This document shows positions 1-5,051 of a stretch of DNA of 6,021 nt, one piece after another (within the stretch, counting starts at the first letter, position 1; every line of letters begins with the position of its first letter). This DNA comes from DASUPK01 sp033856335 (GTDB lineage: Bacteria; Actinomycetota; Thermoleophilia; Solirubrobacterales; 70-9): positions 1 through 6,021 of the forward strand of contig JAWVFG010000213.1 of the NCBI GenBank assembly GCA_033856335.1, in the 5' to 3' direction. The position numbers and the translations under genes are program-made. The notes beneath the pieces were generated by a model. It did no database searches. It worked only from the letters and a program-made list of their open reading frames with translations, and had not been told where the DNA came from.

Positions 1-876
1 TCCCTGCAGGACCTTGAGGACCGGGATGTCGCCCTGAGGCTCGAGCGGCGTCGCTCCGAGCAGGATCACCACGATCGCGGTGTCGCCCGCGATCCGCCCC
101 ATCCCGAGCGTCGTCCCGGTCGCGATGCCCTTGCGAGAGGCCGGCACCAGGACGCGCCGGATGGTCGAGATCTTGTCCTTGCCGAGCGCGTAGGACGCCT
201 CGCGCACGTGGGCGGGAATCGACTGCAGCGCCTCTCGCGTCGAGCCCACGATCAGCGGCAGCGCGATTACGGACATCATCATCCCGGCGATGAAGAACGA
301 GCGGCCGAACACCGCGCCTCCCTCCGCGGTGAAGGAGAGGAAGCCGAACGCGCTCTTGCTGAAGATCAGCAGGCCGAAGATCGCGAGCACGATCGTCGGG
401 GTGCCCGCGACGATCTCCACCCCCGACTCGACCAGCCGCGCCAGCCACGATGGCCGCGCGTACTCGCTCAGCCACACCGCGGTGCCCACGCCGATCGGCA
501 GCGCGATCAGGGTGCCCAGCGCCGTCAGGATCAGGGTCCCCTCGATTGGATCGAGGTAGCCGCCGCTCGTCCCCGACACCGAGGTGGTGGCCCCGATGAT
601 CGGGTGCTCGCCGATTGCGCTCAGGCTCACGTATTGGAGCCCTCGGATCAGCATGTAGATCACGATCGAGGCGGCGATCGCGCAGAGCAGCAGGCCGCAG
701 AACCAGGCCGCTGCCAGCCCGAGCTTGTCCCCGATGCTCCAGGGGACCATCTCGTCGGGATTGAGATCGGGGCGCTCGCGGCGCGGAAGGCGCGGCCGTG
801 GCAGCCTGGGCGCCTGGAGGCGCCTCCGGCGCCGCAGCGTCGCGATTCGCCGGTCTCCCGCCACGGGCGTGCTCAT
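1..876 (-). CDS. pstA: Phosphate ABC transporter permease PstA, 3' end cut by window edge
   Basis: PstA is one of the two inner-membrane permease subunits of the PstSCAB phosphate importer. The frame is open for 292 codons from the ATG at 876 to base 1, so the C-terminus lies outside the window. Hydrophobic segments lie near residues 52-77, 113-138, 155-174, 192-211 and 255-275. The cytoplasmic EAA loop that docks on the ATPase is at 226-250 (EASYALGKDK, then RRVLVPASRKG), followed by GRIAGDTA at 260-267, the counterpart of the GETA segment in PstA/PstC proteins. The ATG overlaps the pstC stop as ATGA and has no clear Shine-Dalgarno site, so translation is probably coupled to pstC. The cytoplasmic N-terminus before the first membrane segment is long (about 50 residues) and very basic, with 13 Arg in the first 35. 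Met43 is a possible later start. PstA rather than PstC is inferred from sequence and from its place after pstC. Confidence 0.93.
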   Translation of the reverse strand, partial: MSTPVAGDRRIATLRRRRRLQAPRLPRPRLPRRERPDLNPDEMVPWSIGDKLGLAAAWFCGLLLCAIAASIVIYMLIRGLQYVSLSAIGEHPIIGATTSVSGTSGGYLDPIEGTLILTALGTLIALPIGVGTAVWLSEYARPSWLARLVESGVEIVAGTPTIVLAIFGLLIFSKSAFGFLSFTAEGGAVFGRSFFIAGMMMSVIALPLIVGSTREALQSIPAHVREASYALGKDKISTIRRVLVPASRKGIATGTTLGMGRIAGDTAIVVILLGATPLEPQGDIPVLKVLQG

Positions 877-1883
877 ATCGGCGAGAGCGTGTAGCGGCGG
901 AGGCGCCGGCGGATGTACCAGCCGCCGAACGAGAGGAAGGCCGCCGAGATCAGCAGGACGGACGCGAAGGCGTAGATCGTCTGGGCGAAGGGGACCGCGG
1001 AGAGGCCCTCGGCGTTGTCGACGATCGTCGCGGCCAGCGGCCGGGCCGGCTCGGCGAAGAAGAGGAATCCATCGAGGGGGTTCGGCGAGAACGCCACCGA
1101 GCCGGTGACCATCGAGAGCATGATCGCCTCGCCAAGCGCGCGGGCGGTGGCGAGCACCGCGGCGGCGACGATCGCAGGGCGGGCGGCTCGCACGCTCACG
1201 GTCCAGAGGGCGCGCCAGCGATTGATCCCGAGCGAGACGGCGCCCTCTCTCCATCCGACTGGGACGGCTCGCAGCGCGTCGACCACGATGGCGATCATGA
1301 TCGGCGTGATCATCACGGTCAGGATCAGGATCCCCACCGCGACGCTCGCCCCCGTCAGGGGAACCACGCCGGCGACGGATTCCTTGGCGCTGTTCGGGAT
1401 CAGGTGATTGCCGACGAAGGGCACGATCACGAGGATCCCGATCAGGCCGTAGATCACCGATGGGACGGCGGCGAGCAGGCGCACGACCGGCTCCAGGATC
1501 CGGCGGAGCCCCTCGGGCGCGAACTCGACGATGAACATCGCGGAGAGCAGCGCGAACGCGAGCCCGAACGCCACGGCCCAGAAGGTGATCAGGATCGTTG
1601 CGTAGATCAGCGGCCAGGCGTGCATCGTGTAGACCCAGTCGCTCGGGTTGGCGGGCGACTCGAAGATCGCCACGAGCTGGCTGTCGACGTTGCCCCCCGC
1701 GAAGGGGCTGAACCAGTCGAACCCGTTGTGAGCGAAGGAGGGCCAGGCCTTCTGGAAGACGAAGATGATCATCCCGGCGATCAGCGCCAGGACCACGCAC
1801 GCCAGCGCGCCGAGCAAGAGCTCGGCGCGCTGGTCACTGCGGTTCCTCGGTCCCGCCTTTTGGAGACCGAAACGGCGTCTCAT
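873..1883 (-). CDS. pstC: Phosphate ABC transporter permease PstC
   Basis: PstC is the partner permease of PstA in the membrane channel of the Pst importer. The protein has 336 residues, a little longer than typical PstC. Six hydrophobic segments are visible near 22-43, 92-120, 134-157, 175-201, 235-260 and 298-323. A long extracytoplasmic loop (about 44-90) follows the first segment, as is usual in PstC. The EAA loop is at 212-236 (REGAVSLGINRWRALW and following), then ARALGEAIMLSMVTG at 247-261. The start is the ATG at 1883, which overlaps the pstS stop by one base (TGATG). The frame stays open 55 codons upstream, but that stretch is antiphase pstS sequence with no transporter character, so the longer form is rejected. 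There is no strong Shine-Dalgarno site, which fits re-initiation after pstS. The gene ends in a basic tail (RRRLRR) and overlaps pstA by four bases. Confidence 0.95.
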   Translation of the reverse strand: MRRRFGLQKAGPRNRSDQRAELLLGALACVVLALIAGMIIFVFQKAWPSFAHNGFDWFSPFAGGNVDSQLVAIFESPANPSDWVYTMHAWPLIYATILITFWAVAFGLAFALLSAMFIVEFAPEGLRRILEPVVRLLAAVPSVIYGLIGILVIVPFVGNHLIPNSAKESVAGVVPLTGASVAVGILILTVMITPIMIAIVVDALRAVPVGWREGAVSLGINRWRALWTVSVRAARPAIVAAAVLATARALGEAIMLSMVTGSVAFSPNPLDGFLFFAEPARPLAATIVDNAEGLSAVPFAQTIYAFASVLLISAAFLSFGGWYIRRRLRRYTLSPI

Positions 1884-2707
1884 CAATGCAGCGGCACCCA
1901 ATCCGTGCCGATGATCGCGTTCGCCCTGGCGCTGTGCTGCACCCAGCCGATGAACTTCTTCGCCTTGCCGACTGGGCTTCCGCGCGTGACGAAATAGAAG
2001 CTGCGAACGCCCTGGTACTGGAATGACTTGGCGTTGCGCAGGTTGCAATCAACATTGTTGTAAGAGAGCGCCTTCACCCCGGACGTGAACGCCAGGGAGA
2101 CGTAGCCGATCGCATTCGTGTCGCTCTGCACGGTCTGCTGTACGAGACCGTTCGATGCCTTGCCCGCGACCTGCGAACCCTGATTGGTTCCTCCAAGGAA
2201 GATGTTCTTGAAGGCGTCATGGGTTCCCGACGTCGGAGCCCGGCCGATCGCGTCGATGCCGCCACTCAGTCCAGACCCCGGGATCTGACTCCAGAGGCTG
2301 ATGGTCGGCGAGGGAAGGAAGATTCCCCTGACCTGCGCCTGAGTGATGTCGTTCAGACCGTTGTGGTTGTTGACGATCATGCAGATCGCGTCGCGCGCGA
2401 TCTTGTTGAACTGCAGGCCGCCCGGATCAGTGGCCGGTGCCGGGTCGCGCGACGAGGCGCCGATGGACACGCGGCCGTGGGCGACGTCGTCTATGCCGAC
2501 GTTCGACCCGCCCTGCAGAATCTTGAATCCGACGTGCTTGCCCTTCTTCGTCTTGATCCAGGCCCTGGCCAGCTGGGTCTCCAGCGGGAAGACCGAAGTC
2601 GATCCGCTGATCGTGATGATCTTCTTCGCCTGCGCCGCAGCCGGAATTGCCGCGAACAGCGACAGTGCGGCGACCGCCGCCATGAGGCGAATTCCTCTTC
2701 TTGACAC
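1883..2707 (-). CDS. pstS: Phosphate-binding protein PstS, short form, exported
   Basis: PstS captures phosphate outside the membrane and delivers it to PstC/PstA. The product has 274 residues, matching the short PstS class (about 270-290) rather than the E. coli-like class of about 346. Phosphate-site motifs are visible: SGSTSV at 34-39, GGSNVGI at 66-72, SSRDP at 85-89 and SGTHDAF at 160-166. Near 104-130 lies IARDAICMIVNN...ITQAQVRGIF, typical of the family. The signal peptide covers residues 1-27: basic MSRRGIR, a hydrophobic core, then AAAQA before KK. No cysteine follows the core, so no lipobox is seen, which is unusual for a monoderm PstS. Two cysteines (109, 221) are far from it. The start is GTG, chosen because AAGGAG lies 5 bases upstream; Met9 is the only nearby ATG and would spoil the signal peptide. 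It heads the pstS-C-A unit and probably depends on the upstream Pho-box array. Confidence 0.94.
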   Translation of the reverse strand: MSRRGIRLMAAVAALSLFAAIPAAAQAKKIITISGSTSVFPLETQLARAWIKTKKGKHVGFKILQGGSNVGIDDVAHGRVSIGASSRDPAPATDPGGLQFNKIARDAICMIVNNHNGLNDITQAQVRGIFLPSPTISLWSQIPGSGLSGGIDAIGRAPTSGTHDAFKNIFLGGTNQGSQVAGKASNGLVQQTVQSDTNAIGYVSLAFTSGVKALSYNNVDCNLRNAKSFQYQGVRSFYFVTRGSPVGKAKKFIGWVQHSARANAIIGTDWVPLH

Positions 2708-2712
2708 TGATG

Positions 2713-2718
2713 CTCCTT
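2713..2718 (-). promoter_or_regulatory. Ribosome binding site of pstS
   Basis: AAGGAG on the minus strand is followed by a 5-base spacer (CATCA) and a GTG codon at 2707. It fixes the GTG as the pstS start, since no ATG lies at a suitable distance. Confidence 0.8.
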
Positions 2719-2771
2719 TCGATCTCTCAAACGAGGACGGCGGCAGTGTCTCGGTGGCGTGGTGGGGCGGT

Positions 2772-2808
2772 GTGACTAGACCGTGACCATCCTGTAACAG
2801 CGATGTAA
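2772..2808 (-). promoter_or_regulatory. Pho-box-like array upstream of pstS (four 11-bp-spaced repeats)
   Basis: Read on the minus strand, TTACA, TTACA, TCACG and TCACA begin at 2808, 2797, 2786 and 2775, exactly 11 bases apart. The shared core is T(T/C)AC(A/G), usually preceded by G or T. Direct repeats with an 11-bp period are the hallmark of sites for OmpR-family PhoB/PhoP response regulators; actinobacterial PhoP sites are likewise TCAC-type repeats with 4-base spacers. The array lies about 65-100 bp upstream of the pstS GTG and beyond the terminator of the preceding gene, as expected for an activator site. That it binds PhoP/PhoB is inferred. I could not pick a convincing -10 element in the 64 bp before the start. 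Confidence 0.75.
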
Positions 2809-2826
2809 ATCGGCCTCAGTGCAGGT

Positions 2827-2874
2827 AAAAGCCCAGAAAAGAGAACGGCGGCCGCGCTTTCGCGCGACCGCCGT
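2827..2874 (-). terminator. Intrinsic terminator after gene X
   Basis: On the minus strand a 13-bp stem (arms 2862-2874 and 2845-2857) closes a GAAA loop (2858-2861), a GNRA tetraloop. The one non-Watson-Crick position (2852/2867) is a G-U wobble in minus-strand RNA but a C-A mismatch in plus-strand RNA, which fits minus-strand use. The stem is followed by TCTCTTTT and a second TTTT. It starts 23 bases after the X stop codon, so it should end the X transcript and separate it from pstS. Confidence 0.85.
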
Positions 2875-2881
2875 CTTCTCG

Positions 2882-2892
2882 GAGTGGCTCCT
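2882..2892. repeat. 11-bp direct repeat, copy at the 3' side of gene X
   Basis: GAGTGGCTCCT (plus strand) lies 5 bases beyond the X stop codon. An identical copy, same orientation, lies at 4199-4209, two bases before the X start codon. The pair brackets the X coding region almost exactly. Exact 11-mers recur by chance a few times in a window this size, so only the placement is notable. Confidence 0.5.
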
Positions 2893-2897
2893 GCTGC

Positions 2898-4196
2898 TTA
2901 CTTCTTCTCGCCGCCCTTGCACTTGCCGTACGCGACGGCGAGCTGCTGGGGGGCGGAAGTGAACTCACCGACCGTGCTGCCGATGATCGGCTCGCCCATG
3001 ACCACCAGCCAGACTTTGGTCTTCGGCTGACCCGGCTTCTGGCACGGGTTGAACTCGAATCCCATGTTCTGTGTTGCGGTGTTCCCCGCCGTGATCGCCT
3101 GGCCATTGGGCAGCGACGAGGTCTGCACCTGGCGATCCGTGACCCCGCAGCCATAGCCCGGCCCGGGGATCGTGCCCTCGCACTGGGCCAGAGCACCCTC
3201 GTTGTTCCCACCACCAGCGGTTCCCGTGATGACCGGCTCATCGCCGGGAAGGGCGATCGACTTGTTGCTGTAGAGCGCAAACGCCCTGACGTTCTGGTTG
3301 CACGTGAACGAAAGGGAGCTGTCACCCGGCGTCGTGGCGGGGCTGACGCTTCCCGTGCAGCTGACCGGGTACTTGGTCGCCGGCGCCGAGGACTTCTTGG
3401 CTCCGCCGCTCTTCCCGGAGGACTGACAGCGCTTATATGCCTTCAGGCTCACCGGAATCGGCGCCTGGAGGTACTCGCCGGGTGTGGTCGACTCACCACC
3501 GGGACCATTCTTGGTCGGGTCGGAGTTGCCCGAGACCGGTGCGATGACCGCCGTGACGGCCGGCTCTCCACCGACCATCAGGTTCAGCTGGGTGGGGTTC
3601 TTCGAACCACCACTGCACGGGCTCGATCCCAGCTTGAGAGTCTGAGTCACCTTGGTGCCTGCCGGGATCAGCTGCGTGCATGGACCGGTGACGATCGTGT
3701 TCAGGTTCGGACCGTTGACCCCGGTACCGCCGCCCTGGGTCCGCTTGTACCCATTGCACGTCGTCGGGGTGTCGGTCGCATTGCTGCCACCGGCGGGGAG
3801 CGTCAACGTCGCGTCCCAGCCGGTCGTCCCAGGCGTCTGGGTTCCGGGGGCGGCTCGATCGGAGACGCCGCAACCGAAGCCGACTCCCGTTCCCTCGCAA
3901 CTGAGGAACGAGCTGGCGGCGCCGGCGCTGGGCGTGCCGTAGTTCTTGATGGGCTTGTTGCTGCCAACGCCGTACGTGCGAACCGGACCGTCACAGACGA
4001 AACTGAGCTTCGCCTGGGTGCCGGCCTTGCTCTTCCCCTTCGGCTCGAGCTTGGCGTTGCAGTTGGCCACGGTCGCGGCCGATGCAGTGCCGGCCGTCCC
4101 CAGGAATGCGACTCCCAGGACCCCGGCGAGTGAGACGAGTACAGCGATCCGCCGCCTGCCCTGCCAGCCGCGCTCGGATCGAAATGAGTTGATCAC
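2898..4196 (-). CDS. Secreted two-domain cysteine-rich protein X, function unknown
   Basis: I do not recognise this 432-residue protein. Residues 1-40 form a clear Sec signal peptide: basic region through GRRR (13-16), hydrophobic core 17-33, then GTASA before ATV. The mature part is rich in Gly, Thr, Ser and Pro and has 14 cysteines, with no further membrane segment, lipobox, LPXTG or cell-wall motif, so release or wall association is likely. It consists of two homologous domains (about 41-257 and 275-426) joined by a Ser/Gly/Lys linker. Matching signatures are LSFVC/LSFTC, CEGTGVGFGCGVSDR/CEGTIPGPGYGCGVTDR and VGGEP/VMGEP. The start is GTG, chosen because AAGGAG lies 8 bases upstream and the signal peptide begins right after it. 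The gene lies between phoU and pstS, with Pho-box-like repeats upstream and an intrinsic terminator downstream, so it is probably a separate phosphate-starvation unit. An extracytoplasmic role in phosphate capture or in the envelope is only a guess from context. Confidence 0.9.
   Translation of the reverse strand: MINSFRSERGWQGRRRIAVLVSLAGVLGVAFLGTAGTASAATVANCNAKLEPKGKSKAGTQAKLSFVCDGPVRTYGVGSNKPIKNYGTPSAGAASSFLSCEGTGVGFGCGVSDRAAPGTQTPGTTGWDATLTLPAGGSNATDTPTTCNGYKRTQGGGTGVNGPNLNTIVTGPCTQLIPAGTKVTQTLKLGSSPCSGGSKNPTQLNLMVGGEPAVTAVIAPVSGNSDPTKNGPGGESTTPGEYLQAPIPVSLKAYKRCQSSGKSGGAKKSSAPATKYPVSCTGSVSPATTPGDSSLSFTCNQNVRAFALYSNKSIALPGDEPVITGTAGGGNNEGALAQCEGTIPGPGYGCGVTDRQVQTSSLPNGQAITAGNTATQNMGFEFNPCQKPGQPKTKVWLVVMGEPIIGSTVGEFTSAPQQLAVAYGKCKGGEKK
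2919..4076 (-). repeat. Internal tandem domain duplication in gene X
   Basis: Domain 1 is encoded by about 3426-4076 and domain 2 by about 2919-3374. Cysteines 46, 68, 100, 109, 194 and 257 of domain 1 match 280, 299, 339, 350, 385 and 426 of domain 2. Domain 1 carries an insertion of about 50 residues with two extra cysteines (147, 173). The similarity is seen at protein level; the DNA has diverged, so the duplication is old. Confidence 0.8.
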
Positions 4197-4198
4197 TT

Positions 4199-4209
4199 GA
4201 GTGGCTCCT
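4199..4209. repeat. 11-bp direct repeat, copy at the 5' side of gene X
   Basis: GAGTGGCTCCT (plus strand) overlaps the ribosome binding site of gene X and is identical to 2882-2892. On the minus strand it reads AGGAGCCACTC and so contains AGGAG. Confidence 0.5.
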
Positions 4210-4210
4210 T
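4205..4210 (-). promoter_or_regulatory. Ribosome binding site of gene X
   Basis: AAGGAG on the minus strand sits 8 bases before the GTG at 4196 and fixes this GTG as the start of gene X. Confidence 0.8.
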
Positions 4211-4225
4211 CGCGTTATGCGAGGG

Positions 4226-4273
4226 TGCTCCGGGACGGAGCAACCTGTTTTCCGTTGTTCCGCCACAGGCGGA
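4226..4273 (-). other. Two small inverted repeats in the leader of gene X
   Basis: TGCTCCG and CGGAGCA (4226-4232, 4236-4242) form a perfect 7-bp stem with a 3-base loop. TCCGCC and GGCGGA (4259-4264, 4268-4273) form a 6-bp stem with a 3-base loop. Both lie between the Pho-box-like repeats and the ribosome binding site, so they would be in the untranslated leader if transcription starts just after the boxes. Neither is followed by a T-run, so they are not intrinsic terminators. Any role in mRNA stability or control is unproven. Confidence 0.4.
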
Positions 4274-4311
4274 CGGACGCGCGGCAGTCTCACTCGGCGG
4301 AGGTCCGGGGA

Positions 4312-4349
4312 TGTTGCGATCCGGTGTACGCGATGTAAACGCGGTGTAG
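4312..4349 (-). promoter_or_regulatory. Pho-box-like repeats upstream of gene X
   Basis: On the minus strand CTACA (from 4349) and TTACA (from 4338) are 11 bases apart, within near-identical 11-mers CTACACCGCGT and TTACATCGCGT. CAACA from 4316 is in phase two periods later, and GTACA from 4329 is out of phase. The string TTTACATCGC also occurs in the pstS array (from 2809), suggesting the same regulator binds both. The repeats start one base after the phoU stop codon and lie 115-153 bp upstream of the X start. The match is weaker than at pstS because one in-phase copy is missing. Confidence 0.6.
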
Positions 4350-5051
4350 CTAGCTCGAGGGAAGCGGCGCCTGCCCGGGGTGCGAGGCGTCCTCGAACTC
4401 ACGGAACAGGCCGGTCACGACGAAGGCGACCTGCTCCCCGATGTCGACGGCGTTGTCGCCGATCCGCTCCAGTGCCCGCGCCACGAGCATCATCGTCATA
4501 GCCCATTCGCGCGTGTCCTTGTCCTCCCCGACCTGGACAGCGATCTGGAAGCACTCCTTGTTCAGATTGTCGATCAGGTCGTCCTGGCGGACGAGGTCGC
4601 GGGCGAGCTCGACATCGCGTCCCTCGAACGCCTTCTTGGCCTGCGAGAGCATCGAGCGGCCCTGCTTGCCCATCAGCAGGATGCGGTCGACCATGTCGTC
4701 GTGGACGGGGGCGTCGTGGCCGGTCAGCGGGATGACCTTCGAGATGTTCACGCACTGGTCGCCCATCCGCTCGATGCTGTGCATCACGTGCAGGAGCGCC
4801 GAGATCAGCCTCAGGTCGGTCGCGACCGGGGCCTGGGTCGCCAGCATGGTGAGGATCTCCTGGTGCACCTCGAGATACCGGCCGTCGATGCGGTCATCGT
4901 CGGCGATCACCAGCTCCGCCAGCTCCATGTCCTGATGCTCGACGGCCTCCATGGTCCGGTCGAGCGAGGTGACGACGAGATCGAGCCCGGAGAGGCAGTT
5001 CTTCTCGAGGTTGTCCAGATGGTCCTGGTAGTGGAGGCGTGCCTCGGCCAT
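4350..5051 (-). CDS. phoU: Phosphate signalling regulator PhoU
   Basis: PhoU is a cytoplasmic all-helical protein that couples the Pst transporter to the PhoR-type sensor kinase and keeps the Pho regulon off when phosphate is plentiful. The 233 residues match the family length. Two three-helix repeats are visible, each with the family's metal-binding signature: SIERMGDQCVNIS at 92-104 and ALERIGDNAVDIGE at 193-206. Acidic clusters DDDRID (51-56) and RQDDLID (155-161) precede them at equivalent places. The start is the ATG at 5051, overlapping the pstB stop by one base (TGATG), with GGGAG 9 bases upstream. The frame stays open upstream to 5303, but that part is antiphase pstB sequence and is rejected. 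The short tail after 220 (SHPGQAPLPSS) looks unstructured. Overlap with pstB implies a shared transcript and coupled translation. No terminator follows, so readthrough into X is possible. Confidence 0.95.
   Translation of the reverse strand: MAEARLHYQDHLDNLEKNCLSGLDLVVTSLDRTMEAVEHQDMELAELVIADDDRIDGRYLEVHQEILTMLATQAPVATDLRLISALLHVMHSIERMGDQCVNISKVIPLTGHDAPVHDDMVDRILLMGKQGRSMLSQAKKAFEGRDVELARDLVRQDDLIDNLNKECFQIAVQVGEDKDTREWAMTMMLVARALERIGDNAVDIGEQVAFVVTGLFREFEDASHPGQAPLPSS

Noticed and set aside
809..833. Three GGCGCC copies and a palindrome as a regulatory site
   Set aside because: They fall inside the Arg-rich start of pstA, where GC-rich Arg/Ala/Pro codons readily produce such patterns. No spacing or context supports a site.
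208..894. 228-codon plus-strand open frame opposite pstA
   Set aside because: It is antisense to a clear permease frame and reads as an Arg/Asp/His-rich low-information product.
798..1997. 399-codon plus-strand open frame
   Set aside because: It lies antisense to pstA, pstC and pstS, is extremely rich in Arg, Asp, Gly and His with no domain-like pattern, and is a typical GC-rich shadow of the pstC reading frame.
1884..2048. N-terminal extension of pstC by 55 codons
   Set aside because: The extra residues are out-of-frame pstS sequence, and the ATG at 1883 overlaps the pstS stop as in coupled operons.
4226..4273. Hairpins after phoU as an intrinsic terminator
   Set aside because: The stems are only 6-7 bp and no T-run follows on the minus strand, so they are kept only as leader inverted repeats.
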